Positions 23,637-37,614 of a DNA stretch of 64,000 nucleotides are shown one piece after another. Each line of letters opens with the position of its first letter. Position 1 is the stretch's first letter. Both the position numbers and the translations under genes were made by a program. The stretch comes from Onchocerca lupi (lineage: Eukaryota > Nematoda > Chromadorea > Rhabditida > Onchocercidae): contig JAOVVO010000326.1 of assembly GCA_028564675.1 (NCBI GenBank), positions 21,502 to 85,501 of the forward strand. Reading direction: 5' to 3'. The notes under the pieces are model-generated. The model ran no database searches. It worked only from the letters and a program-made list of their open reading frames with translations, and was not told the DNA's origin.

Positions 23637-26600
23637 TTAAATTAATCGAATAAATAATAGGGAAACATTATCCTCGGAACCAAGTTTCAATGCTTTTCGT
23701 ACCAAATATTCTGCAATTCTGCAAAAAAAAAAAAAAAAAAAAAAAATCATTTCTAAAAGAGAATAAACGATAATTATATTCAAATTTTATAAATTTATCA
23801 ATAGTAGACTTTAATTATTTTCTTCTTTCATTTATTGAGGTATTTTTGATAGAGTAATTTGAAATAGTCTTCATCTAAACGATTAATTTGTTCAAATTTA
23901 TCAAATTTTAATTAAATTTTTTTTACAAAAATTTTAAATTATCTGATATACAATTATAACATATAATAGATTAAATTCTTCCTTCTCTCTCTTTTAAACA
24001 AAAAAAAAAAAAAAAAAAAAAAAGGAGGAAAGAAATGATGTAAGAAAAAAAACAAACTTATGCCACTGATTTGATGATATACGAAGAAATGTTAATGCGG
24101 TATTTATCGCTTCATCGTTCGTTAAAACATCCCAAAAACCATCCGATGCGACGAGAATAAATTGTAAACGAATTTCGTTCAAATCAATCCGGACAATATC
24201 CGGTTGAGCTGTCAACACAAAAAGTCGTTTTAGTGCTGTGTCACCAAATGCTCTACAAAAATAAACTTTTCCAGCTTATCTGATCAATTATATATCATTC
24301 ATATAAAGTAATAGACTAAATTAGCATTAAGTTAATTACTAACTAGTTTTTCTGTTTTTGGTAAAATAATCGATTAAAAAAGAAAAATTAATTATTCAAA
24401 TTAATATAAATTGAATAAAATATTATAAGTTTTTTAACATTAATTTATGCATTCAAGTTAATTTTAATTTTTTTTTAATTTTTTTTGAATATAAATTTAT
24501 AACTTTAATATCTATTATATCAATAATTCCATTTAGCTTGTTTTTTCTTTTTTCTTTTTTGTGAAATTTTGATAAATTTTTTTTTTTGAAAAAATTATAA
24601 ATGCATTCTTTATTAATTTACCTAATGTTGCTTCTTTTATTCTTTGATATATGAATACTACAATTAATTAATTAATTTCAGCAAAAAGGAAAAATTTTAG
24701 GTTTAAGCTTTTGAATTATTCAATTTTAATTATTCATTTAATTAGCTCACTAATTTCATTTTTAAAAAAAGATATGGGCAAATTTTACGGTAAGAATTAT
24801 TTACATCATCATTTTTTCGCTACTGTTATACAAGTTCAATTATTATAATTATTGAATCTGCGAAAAAAGACAGAGAGAAAAAAAAAAGATTTTCATTTAA
24901 GAAAATTTTCATTTTTCATTCAAAAAAGATTTTCATTTTCATTTCGAAAATTTATTTCTATAAAAATCCCATATATTTTAGATTTATGATATTTTTATGC
25001 TAACTATTAGCAATTTATGAATAAAATGAAAAAAATTTAAGCATTATCCTTTAAAGTGGAATAATTTTAGGCTCAAAATAATATCACAATATTGGAAATG
25101 GAATTATTTTGGATAAAAATATGATTTTAATTAATATGTTTGGAAAAGAAGAGTAATATCAAGAATTTTAATTGTAACTGAAAAAACGAAAATAAACAGC
25201 AACTATCATAACAATTTTTATTTATGATACAATTTTCATTACATTTAATACAAATACAGTAAAAACCAGTTTTTCTTTATTTTTTCTTTTCATTTTCCTT
25301 TTTTTCTTAATTGGTAAATAGCAATAAATCATTCTCAATTGGCAAAATTGAAATAATGGACTTGAAATCGTTTTTTTTTTTCATTTCAAATTAATTAATC
25401 GTCATCAATTTGCAAAATTAATACAACAAATTTAAAATTATTGTTTCCTTTTCTTCTTTTCTTTTTTGGCTTGATAAGACAAACTGTCAAATTCAATGAA
25501 TTTAAAAAACTTTAAGGCGAAAAAAAAAACACGATTTTCTAAAATGAACACGACAAGACATCTTACACATTAAATTTATCCATATTGATTTAAAATAGGT
25601 GGTGTTTCTTTTCTTTAAGATTGAATAAAAAAATTCAGAACATTATTAAATATAATATTTACGATAATTTTGCAAAATCTTACTACTATCAATTGTAGTT
25701 CATTTACAAAAAAAAAGAAAAAAAAAAAAAACGATTTCTTTCAATTTTTTCTTTTTTTTTTTTTTTGGAGAAATTTTGAAAATTTAAAATTTCATTTCTT
25801 AAGATATCTTTTGTAAAAAATCTTATTTTTTGAATTTTGTTGAAAAATGACAAAAATCGAGATGGCTAAAAACAAAAACTGTTGAAATAAAAATATTATT
25901 TGATTTTGGAAAAATAAAATATTCATAGAAATGTTCAACAAAGAAAAGCATATTAAATTTTGGTAATATTTATATCGTTTCGAAATACTGTGATAGATAA
26001 TATTTGTTGATATTGTAAAGATAGCATTGGAAAAAAGAAAAAAAAAAACATTTAAAATGTCAACATCAGAGTCTCGCTTGAATTTATTCCTTAGTTCTAA
26101 ATTATCGATTCGACATGATTCGATAATTTTGAGTGAAACGGCCAATAATATTTTAGTCTTAATTTGATTAAAAGAATAAAAAATACATTAAATTTACCAA
26201 ATCATTCAACATGTTTTTTCCTTTGCAATTTTTGGAATAAAATCTTGAAATTTTTGAATCAACAAAAATCTGTTACTAAAGAAATCAAAAAATTATTCAT
26301 GTATAGATGATTTGATGTAATTATGTTTATATACATGAATCTTCGATTATAATTTCATTTGAAAAATGCTAATTTCATAGCTTTTTTTCCAGTTTCATAG
26401 CTGACTTTTCTTCATTTTTCCATTTTAAAACTTTTGAATTGAAAAAGTAAGAAAAATAGCCAAAATTTTCCATTCTTTTTTCATATTTTTACAATAATAT
26501 TTCATTAATTTCATTTGCAAGATTTCTTTCAATTTCATCATAAAAAAGAAAAAACAGAACTTCGAAGTATTAGAAAGTAATGATACCATTCCTTTTTTCG

Positions 26601-27307
26601 TTTTTTTAACAATTTATTAAACAAAAATTTCCTTTTTAAATCCAAATAAATTTCAAAAAAATGGAAAAATTTAGAAAGTCGGAAAGATTCCCATATTTCC
26701 TTCTCCTTTTTTTTTTTTTTTTTTAAATTAATCTTTCAAATTTAAGAGTGAAATTTGAATCAAATGATGGAATAACTTACTTATTGCGTCATTTTTTTTC
26801 ATATTCCAAAAAAAAAAAAATCAGTAAATTTTCAATGGTGCAAAGTTTATTGGTTCCATAGAATGAGGAATAAGTAAATTGTTTTTTTTTTTTTTTACCG
26901 AATTTCCATAATTTTAAATGGTTTATTTCCTCCTTTAATAATCTATTTTTTGGCTAAATGATGATTTATCAAACAATTTGAATTAATGATGAGAAAAAAA
27001 AGAGGAAACAAATTTCCATTTTTTCTACTAAAAAAAAAAGCTAATCAATTTTTGTTTTCTTGAAAAATGCTGCAAAATCCTTTTTTTACTCTTTTATTAA
27101 GAAAAATGAAAAAAAAAAAAAAAAAAAAAAAAGGAAATTGAAGCATTTCCAATAAATTCCTTGCAAAGCTTTTTTATTATCGAATTTTTTTTTTCATTAT
27201 TAGAAAAAAAATGGAAAAAAGTGAAATAGATGTAACAAATTTTCTGCAAAAACTTTCTTATTATCAAATAGAAGTTATAGTAGAAATATTTTTATGAATT
27301 ATAGAAA

Positions 27308-27354
<47 letters not shown>

Positions 27355-30300
27355 GGATTGAATCATTTTTTTAATATTTTTTTTTAAATTATTTTTGTTC
27401 GGAAAATGCTTGCATTTACAATAAAAAAATATATGAACATTGGAAAACTCGTTTTTTGTTTCTCCTTATTTCAAGTTAATTAAAATGATTTCTTGTTTTT
27501 CACGGTTCATTTTTGCCGAATAATTTCTTTTATTTTTCTCTCCCTGTATTTCAGATTAAACAAAGTCGAAATATTTTTCTGAATGAAGTAATTTTTTTTT
27601 TTTTTTTTTTATTATACAAAGATTATTCATCTCGTAAATAAAACAGCATGTATATATATTTTCTTTTTTCGTTTTTTTTTTTTTTCTTTCAAAATCTGCT
27701 AAAAGCAAATTTATTCGATAAGAAAAATATTTGGCTTATTTCGGATGATTAAATTTGCGCCTAAAATTTAATAAAGATGACATTAATGAATGAAATTCTG
27801 ACGAAGGTATTATTCGACTGTAAAGATTGAAGTTAGGAAAAAAGGATGAAGAATGAAATGAAAACATTTGTTATTTTATCGATTAGTTTCATTTTTAAAT
27901 ACTGAAATGATTGATAGCATAAAAAAAAAAATGTTTACATCTAGTAAAATGGATCATTTGAGTGAAATATTGAATTTAAACGAAATCAATAATTTCATAA
28001 AATGAAATGTCATATTTAAATATGTGATAAATACTTCTATGCTTATCAGGCGGAAAATTCATAAAACTTACAAATTCCTTTTCGACGAATTTTTTTTCCC
28101 TTTTTCTTTTTTATACTGATATGAAAATCAACGATTTTACTTTTCTCGGGCCTTAGACCACTGAAGTTTCTTTCTGGATAAACTTGCAGTTTAACAATAA
28201 TTGTTAACTTAATCTTAATTTTAATCAAATTTTTCTTTTAAATTTTGTTTTTTTAGTCAACAAATTTTTCCCGTAGTTCTTTAATTATCAGATAAATCAA
28301 ATAATTTAAAAAAAAAAAAAAAATCCTTATTCCAAAGCAATCTTTGAATTTTTGCAAAATTTTTTGAATTCGGAAAAATTTTGTTTAAAATTTTACCAAT
28401 GCTCTATTTCGACAAGGAAAAAACAGTCATACATGCATAGAAAAGTGCAAATTTTATGCATGCGAAATAATTTACCATCAATAGAAAAATAAATATTAAT
28501 TCCATATTAATTAATTAATTCGGAATCTGAATGCATGTTATATTCATTATATTCATATTTGAATCGAATTTAATAAATAAAGAATTTATCAAACACTGCT
28601 TAATTGGAATAATTATTGTAATTAATATAATCGTTGGAATTGCTGTTAATATGAAAGAAATAAAATATTTAGCGCATATTTTATGTATTTGGCTTGAATT
28701 TTATTTCAATTAAGATTACTTTAGAACTTTTATTTCATTTTTCCTTTAATTTTTGATGAATCGGAATAGAATGGAACTTCTAAATCGTATAATAAAATCT
28801 TATATTTTGAATTCAATCTTTGATTACATTGAATCTAAATTTGATTTTATTTTTCGAATTCCATTATTGTCATCTTTAAGCTATTTTCAATCATCCTAAA
28901 TGAGAAAGAAGAAAAATTATGATTTTCATATGACTGTTAAGCTATTCAATTGATTATTTAAAAATGCTAATTTTAATCATTCAATCAACAAAGTTTTTTT
29001 TTTCTTCTAAACTGATCTTTTCATAGCTTTATGAAAAAATATAATACCATTTAAAAGAACATTCGACAGTATATTTCTTAAATAATCATTAGAATTTAAA
29101 TAAGTCGACAAAATTATCCTTTTTCTTTTATAAATGAGAATTTTGATATGAAAACGATTAATTCAATGATAGACACTATTCAATTCAATATGATAATGAC
29201 ATTTTAATAGGTATTCTGAAAGAAATTTATTCATCAAACGGCAAATTAAACACATTTGATACTTGGAAAACGAGTGATAACATTAATTAGTTATCTGAAA
29301 TTAAAATATTAGATAGAAGTTAATCATGCTTAAACTTGATGACCGAAAAATCTATTTTACATAGAGAGTGTACAGTATCATTTCAGTGCTTATTACTCGA
29401 ATAGCAAAAAAAAAAAAAAAAGTACTGGAATAACACAGGAAGCATAATGAAAACAGGATTCTATAGTTTACGTTCAAATTTTCCAATTAATTGTAAGATT
29501 GCCAAAATAACTGAGTAATTACAAATTAATTCTTTTTAAATTAAATAATAAACAAACCTTGAAACGGAAAGGATTCCTTGTAATCGATCTACACCATGAA
29601 ATTCGACAAAACCACCCGCTTTTTCGATACGTTTTCGTTCCTGTTCCTGAAAAAAAATTATTCAAATTTCAAAAATTTACCATACTTATTTAGCTTCTTC
29701 TTCAATAAGCTTATAAATTTAATTATGCTTCTAAAGAAATTTAAATTTAGAAGAATTAAGATAACATCACGAGAGATATCATATCACACCATTTATCTTT
29801 TTTTATGGAATATAATATCGAGATAGTAAAATGTTTCGTTTCATTTTTTTTTTTTAACTGATCTTATCACATTATGAAAAATATCAAGCCATTTAAAAAG
29901 TTTATAACGGAAGCGATTAATGTTTAAGCTGAATTAATTAATTAATGTATTAATACGATAGTAATTTGATAAAATGATTCATTCATTCAATTTAACTGAT
30001 TATTTAATAGTGATAATTTTAATCATTTATTCAATAAAATATTTTTTTTCAACTGATCTTATCATAGCTTTATGAAAAATATAATGCTACTTCAAAAAGC
30101 ATTTGATAGCATTTTTTAAAGTAATAGTTAGAATTTGAATAATTTTACACAAAAATTTTCTAACTAATTGTAAAATTGTTAAAACTCCTCCAATTTACGG
30201 TGACATTTGTCACGTATCATTAAAAGTGTCACTTATTAGGATTGTAATTGAAATTAGCAAATTTTCAAATGTAATTTTATGTCAGTATTGATCTATAAAA

Positions 30301-33172
30301 TATTTATTGATCAATGACTAATAACTAATTATTAATTGATTAGTTAATTACTTATCAGTAGATCATTTGCTATTTGTGATATGAAAATTGCTAAAACAAT
30401 AATATATCGAAAGTTATATCATTTGCAAATACAATTTCTATCATTTTTTAACTATATTCCTTCATTTGAAATTTTATTTAAGATAATGAACAATTGAAAA
30501 TGATAATTCAAATTGAATGTAATAATTCTAAAAAAATTAGCAACGATAATTCGATAAATATTGAAATAATAATTCGATGCTCATTAACGACCAAAATTTT
30601 CATGTACCGTTCAATACGTGAAATCAAGCAAAGAAAAAAGTATTGAAAAGTTCAAATCGTAAAACCGAATTAATTAGTTATGCAAACATTGTGAAATATA
30701 AACCAATCAATTTTAAGCTCCTGATTAAATAAATGCAAAAATATACTTAAATCTCAAATCTCTCAATATACTTAAATCCTTCAAGTAGACTTTTTTGTCT
30801 TGACTAAAATTTCATCATTTCCCAGTTAGTAAACTTCAAACTTCAATGTGAAGAAAAGTTTTTTTTCTCAAATATTAAACTTCTTTTTTTTTTTTACTTT
30901 ACGACAATTATTTCAGCTTAAAATTTGATTTCATATCTAATAATTTTATAGTAAATAATTCGACAAATCGATATTGCTGAATTAAAAATTCAAAAAAAAA
31001 AAAGATGAGATAGAAGCGCAACAAGCGGAAGAAAGAATTTGTAAAAATATGAATGGTTGAGAAAAAGAGCGGATGGCGATAATTTTTGTATGATTCACTT
31101 TTTTTTTTTCTTAAATTATTTAGAAATAAATTTAAAAAAGAAATTGAAAAGTTCGAATTTAATTCTATAATTCTTAAGACGATGGATATCAAAAATGTTT
31201 ATATACCATCTTTTTTTTTTCTTTTTTTCTCTTTTTTTTTTCGCATATAACATGTCTTATTCAGAAATAAATTAAACAAAAAGTTTTATTAAGATTTGGA
31301 AGTTTTTCAAGTCCAATTTTTAAGCTTTATAAGATTTGGAAAATTTTTTAAGGTTAATTTTTATATCAAAAATGTGAATAATTATTTCTTATTATTTTCT
31401 ATTAATTAAAAATAATAGTAGGAGAAAATGGGGAAGTTTTAACAATTTCAGTAAGTTTCAAAATTAATCATTACTTACTAAATGGCTACTAAACTTTCTG
31501 CTATTAAATTTACTACCAAACTTTCTATTAAATGATTAAAGATATAAACAAAATTTCGAATGGAACGATTTTCATTACGAACAAATTGCATTTTTTTTTT
31601 TTTTTTTTTTGAGAAACTAATTTATCCCAACGCCTACGTATACATTTTGCGTCATACCGCTCATTCAATATCACACAAAATAAAATGTTCAAGAAAAAAA
31701 GAAAAAAAAAACAGTTAATTTATGTCTTTTTTTATTTTTTCTTTTCTTTTTTGCCTATTTCAATTGCTTTTTTTTAAATGAAAACTTGATAAATTAAACA
31801 TAAATCATTTTATAAATAAGACAACATTAAAAAATATTATTATTATCAATTTTTATTAGAATATCTGTAAATTTTCCAATTCAACTTTTATACCAAAGGA
31901 ATATAATCGGCCATTCACTTATTACTAATATAAAGTATATATCATACATGCAATAATATTTATCATTAATTAAACTGAAAAAAAAAAAACTTTAACTTTA
32001 AATTGCATAATTTAGTTTACAAAAAAAAAAAAAAAAAATCAAGTTTTAAGTTTGAAATTTTGTTTGATTTTTTTCTCTACAGTTTAACATAAATTTTTCC
32101 ATTTTCTCTTTTCTTTTTTGCCTTCTTCAATTATTTTTTTTTATAAAAATTTTGATAAGTTAAAAATAAAGAATTTTATAAATAACACAAAGAAAGCAAT
32201 GAAATTTGACATATATTTGAAAGATGACAAATTTTATAAGAATACTTCAGATTGATTGCATTAATCATCAGATTTAATCACATGATAAAACCAGTATACT
32301 TAATAATGATAAGAGAAGAAATAAAGAGAAAGATAGAGAAGGAAAAGAGAAGGAAAAAGGATAGAAAAAGTTCATGAAAATATAATGAGGTCCATTTTTT
32401 ACTGGAAAAAAATGCAAAATTTGCTGAAATTTAATGGATATTTCATTTGACAGGCCATTAAAATGAAGCATATGATAGACATAATCATTTATTATAATAA
32501 TAATAATAATAATAATGATAATAATCAATAATTAGAAGCTATAAAAGAAAGATATTGTAATAATGAAAGCAATCATCAATCATAACTATAGTCATTTATC
32601 ATAATGATAAGAAGAATCAGTAAATTGAAGAATAATCAATTATCACTCATAGATCTCTTTTAAAATAAAAAAAAATAAAAAACAAAAAAGAAATTTCTCT
32701 GTCCTTTGTGTTTATTTACAATTTTTTTATCATTAAAATTGATAAGTTCGTTGAGGAACTCAATTTTTTTTTGCCTAAATTTTTAACATATAACAAAATA
32801 CAAACTTCCATTTCATACGATTTATTTATATTTATCAATTCAATAATCGTTTTTTTTTTCTCTCTCTCTCTTCCTATTAGAGAAAAAGGAAGAAAAAAAA
32901 AGGCAAAATTGAATTTGTTGATGAAGTTATCACTTTTACAGCCATAAAAACACTTTTAGCAACTTTATTTCTATATTTAAATTTCATTTTTCTATTTTAT
33001 TTTCGTTTTTTTCTTACTCTTTTCTTATTTAAATATTAATTACCTAAGTAATGTGACGAGAATAATATTGCAATGAATAAGGATGTGATACATATGTATG
33101 AAATTTTTACAATTTCTAGATGAATTAAACTACCTTCAATAACGTTCCATGCTTTGGTATATCTCAATTTAG

Positions 33173-33216
<44 letters not shown>

Positions 33217-36200
33217 ATTTCAACGTGATTATCAATTTTCTAAAAATATTTCAGCATAACTTTATTTAAAAATTTCAACAATACTTTCAGCATGCATTTA
33301 ATAAAAAATTTAGAGTGAGCTTTGAATCCTGATAGATTCGCTAAGAGCATTTATTCCTTAGAAAAAAAAAAAAAAAAATTGAAAATTGAAGTGGAAATCA
33401 TGCAAGCATATATAAATTTCGTAAATTTTGTCGGAATAAATCTTTCTAAAAAAGATAAAGAAAAGAATTTTTCAACTATTTGCGTCACTACTTATATATT
33501 TTTTTCTTTTCTTTTTTTGAGAAGAATTTGATATTTTTTTTTTTAGCAAGAGTCAACTTCATTTGAAAATATTTTCAATGTAATAAAATTTATGAAATTT
33601 CCTGAATTTTTTTTTCTTCTTTTTTGTTGAGTTTCTTCATTGAATAATTTTGTTGATTATGAATTTAAATTCCGAATAATTTATAGTATTTCTATATACT
33701 AAAAAAAGGATAGCTTAAAAAAAGAATGAAAATTAATCTACAAAAAAAAAAAACTTATGTTCGGAAACCGAAATATTCTTATAATACGAATTCAACATTA
33801 AGAAAGAGAATCAACAAAGCAAGGATGTATTACTTTTCTGTAAGGAACCACAATCCCAAGAAGAAGCTCTGACATTTTTTGATATCAGTTCGCAGTTATC
33901 TTTTATATCAGGGATTTAGCAAATCGATTAAAATTAAGAAAAACAGAAGAAAAAATAAACATTGCTTTAATTGGCAATAAGATACCCAAACCATATCTCA
34001 TCACCAAAACAGAAATTGAAATTAGAATTGGAGAGGAAGAAATTGTAAATTTTGAAGCCAAATTTTACTTAACAGATAACTTGCAAGTAGTTAAATTAAA
34101 TAATAACGAATTATCATCTATAAGAAATCAAGGCCAATTAGATGGTGCAAAAATTATTGGAAACAGCCTGAAATACAGGAATTGACTACCTCCTCAAATT
34201 TATCCAGCTAAAAAAGGTTCAAATTCTAGAATTATGATTTCCTTTCCTTCTTACAAAGATAGATCTACAATAGCTGGAAGTGGATACACAAACAAATTTC
34301 ACACTTCTAATGCTATATCCATTGAAGCCACTCCAAAACGAGTGAATAATGTAACTGCAACTTCTCTGGAAATTAGAAATTCATAGGCGTTCAGGAAAAA
34401 CTCTACGACCATGATGATGAACCGGCTTTAGAACAACTTAAAGGAATAAAATATCAAAAATAATGGAAGATATCAGGTTTGAGGAGTATAAAGAATCAAA
34501 AATTAAATTAAGAACAATTACGGTTTATGTCTTGGTTGTCTCAAAACACTAACCAAAATTATTTTGTCGATTTCAGATTAATAAAATAGTTACTTCAATG
34601 ATACGACGAAACAGTTCAAGAACAATTACATCCCATTATAACTGAAAAAGTAATATGGATCAGATTGTATTGTTGGGAATTTTCGGAAACTTCTTAGGAA
34701 ATATATTAGGGAATATCCTTTTTTGTTGTGGTTAACTCGGGTAATTAACGGACGAATGCAGAAGAATCGACAGTGAATACCTTTATTCGCTACTAATTAC
34801 AAAATTTAGACAGAAATCAGTTTAGTTGACAATATAGCGCAGCCAATCAGTAAAGAATATTTTTCATAGGAAGCAAGAGCAGCAGATCATCGCATCGTGT
34901 TGCTTGGTTGTGGAAGTTCAAAGGAAAAACAATGACCCCTGTTAATAAAAACTGTTTGGAGGAAAAAGGGGAAGGTTTGTGGAGAGGAGTGAGATAAGTA
35001 TGGGCTATTGCTAAATTTGAAGTGAGAAGATTTGGAGGAAATCCAGATGCCTATTGTTGGATACAAAAGAAGCAATGACCTTTTAGTCGGACAAATGAAG
35101 CGAAATGACCTTTGTTAATCTAAAAATGACCTTTCGGGGAAAAAGATTGGGAAGTTTATAGTGGAGATGTAGAGATAGACATTATTGTACGAAGAAACAA
35201 TAACATGAGCATGATTAACAGTGGTTTACTATTAAAGCTAAAGCTGGGAGATGGGAAACAAAGGTGAGGATTAGAAATGTGCCACGTGATGGAATGGAAA
35301 GATGAAATTTATAAGTGATGAATCACGATTGATTTAATAATTGATTATTGAATATATTCATATTGTTTCGGTTTCTGACACTCCCCACTGAAGAAAATTG
35401 AATAGTTCGGGAGGAATGAATGATAGATTTACTTTTTTTTTGGAAATAAGAATTTTACACTTCCTATTTTTAACTGGGCCAAGAAAAAATAAATAAACTT
35501 ATCAGCAAACTCATGGCGAAACAAAAAAAAGAAGAGATGGCATGAGCAAATTCAGCATCAAATATTGTGTTGATTTTAAACAGTGTGACTTATATTGACA
35601 TTATGAAAATGCTGCTAAATGATTCAGATTCCAAGGTGGCTCAGTGATAGCAACATCGAAGAATACCTATTTCAACGATTTATTTTAAAAGCTCAAATCA
35701 CTTCCTAAAACTACAAATCCTTTAGTTATAATTTTCCCCTTTCTTAACGATTTGAAGAAAACTTAAGATTTGATTAAATCAAATTTCAACTTAACAACAA
35801 TTATTAACATGAATAATATAAAGACACTTATAACAGAAGTAATTAATTTTCATTGTGTTATTGCTTCTGATAATTCTTCTTCGCTTGAATTTGCAATTTC
35901 ACCAATTTTGGTTTCCAAATTCTTCTTTTTGACTGAGTTCGTCTCAAAATTGTCGTTGTTCAGATACTGATTGTTGATCAGTAACTGAGTCGATTAGTTC
36001 TAGATTTTGGGCCAATATTTCTAGTCCTGCATTGATTTTCGTTCGTGTAATGTTACTACATTTTATTACAAAGATTCTTACGTGCGTCCTAAGTGAAATC
36101 GTCTTCAATGAACTGTTGGAAATTCCATTTTCTAGGTATACTGGAAGAAAACCAGACATCCAATTACATTTCCTTTCGGACGTTGCTTGGATTATTAATA

Positions 36201-37582
36201 TGGGAACCATTGTCATCAGAAATGAACCTTTCATTATTGTGTTTATTTACTTGCTATTTCTGTTTGCGTTCATCGTCTTGAAGCGCTTCTTGTTCTTGCT
36301 GCTATAGGTTCATCAAGATTTTCCTTTTGAGCTATTGATCTTTTTTCACTTATTTCTAGAGGATAAAACACATTTGTCGGTCTATTGAGAATGTTTCCGT
36401 TTGGCATTTCGATCAGAGCGTTTCTTATTTTTTGGTCTTTACCTTCATCGTTTTCTTTAACTTAGCTAGCTTCCACATACCACGAGGATTTTCTGGTTCA
36501 TTGACTAATATTTCTTCGCTTTCTTGTGGAGTTCTTTTTTTATTATTCTGGGAGAAACTATCTCCACTTTAAGTTCTTTCTATAAGACTAGTTAGTTATT
36601 CATCTTTCCATATTAAATCCATCCAAGTTTTTGAGAGTACTGGACTAGTGTTTTATGAGTTTTTCTTTAGTACTTGGTTGTTGGAGAATAAAATTCGCTG
36701 GATTGTAATTATAAATTGGTAAGGTTAAAGAGGTATTACGAGAAAGAAAATCAATTGGACGGATGATAATATACTCATCAAAATTCACATAAGTCAGTGG
36801 TATGGTGTTAAGAATACCTTCTATTTCCACTATTAATGTTATACTCTTTCCCTCAACAACTTCCTTCCAATTGCTTTTCTCATGGCCTTTTTCGCAAAAC
36901 AATTAATCTTTCATATACTCCTCCACTCCAAGGAGCTTTAGGTATTATATTTTTCCAGATCATGCTCTTTTTTGCTACGTAATCAATAATATTCATTTCA
37001 TAATAGTCTTGAAGACCAACTGAAATGGACTAGCATTGTAGCAAGACTAATTCTGGATATCCACATTCGGCAACGAATCTTCTTAGAATATGTAAAAAAT
37101 TTTCACAGATCAATTTTCTGCTACTTCTAAATGTGGTAAAACATGTAAATAGGGCTATCTATCTTTTAGTAAAAAGGTAGTAAAACATGTGAATAGGGCT
37201 ATTCATCTTTTAGTTATATCACTATCCGTTTTGATAGAAAGATTGTCAGATAGTCTAAAACAACATTTGCAAAAGTTCTTGATCGTTTAACTCGAGACTC
37301 TGGAAAATTGGGTATGGCTGGTAATTTAGATGGTTCAGTATTCCATCGTCTACAGCCCATACATTTATTTGAGATTTGTTTAATTTCAGTTCTATCCTTA
37401 GGTATCCAGAATCTTCATCTCATTTCTGATAGAGTGTGAGCGATTCCGGCATGGTGGAAATCCTCATGCTGTTATTGTATAATGATTCTGTTATTAAATT
37501 GTGTTTGGAGAAATAAACTGGATATTTACTACTGTCATCTAATTCGGGGTTTTCTAATCGTCGTTTTGATCTCCACAGTTTT

Positions 37583-37614
<32 letters not shown>

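Noticed and set aside
25792..26145. 117-codon minus-strand frame in a PP2C intron
   Set aside because: Phe/Ile/Asn-rich peptide as expected by chance in AT-rich DNA, with no domain and no exon signals.
27309..27353. Poly(A) tail of a processed retrocopy
   Set aside because: No gene-like or SINE-like body upstream and no flanking target duplication seen.
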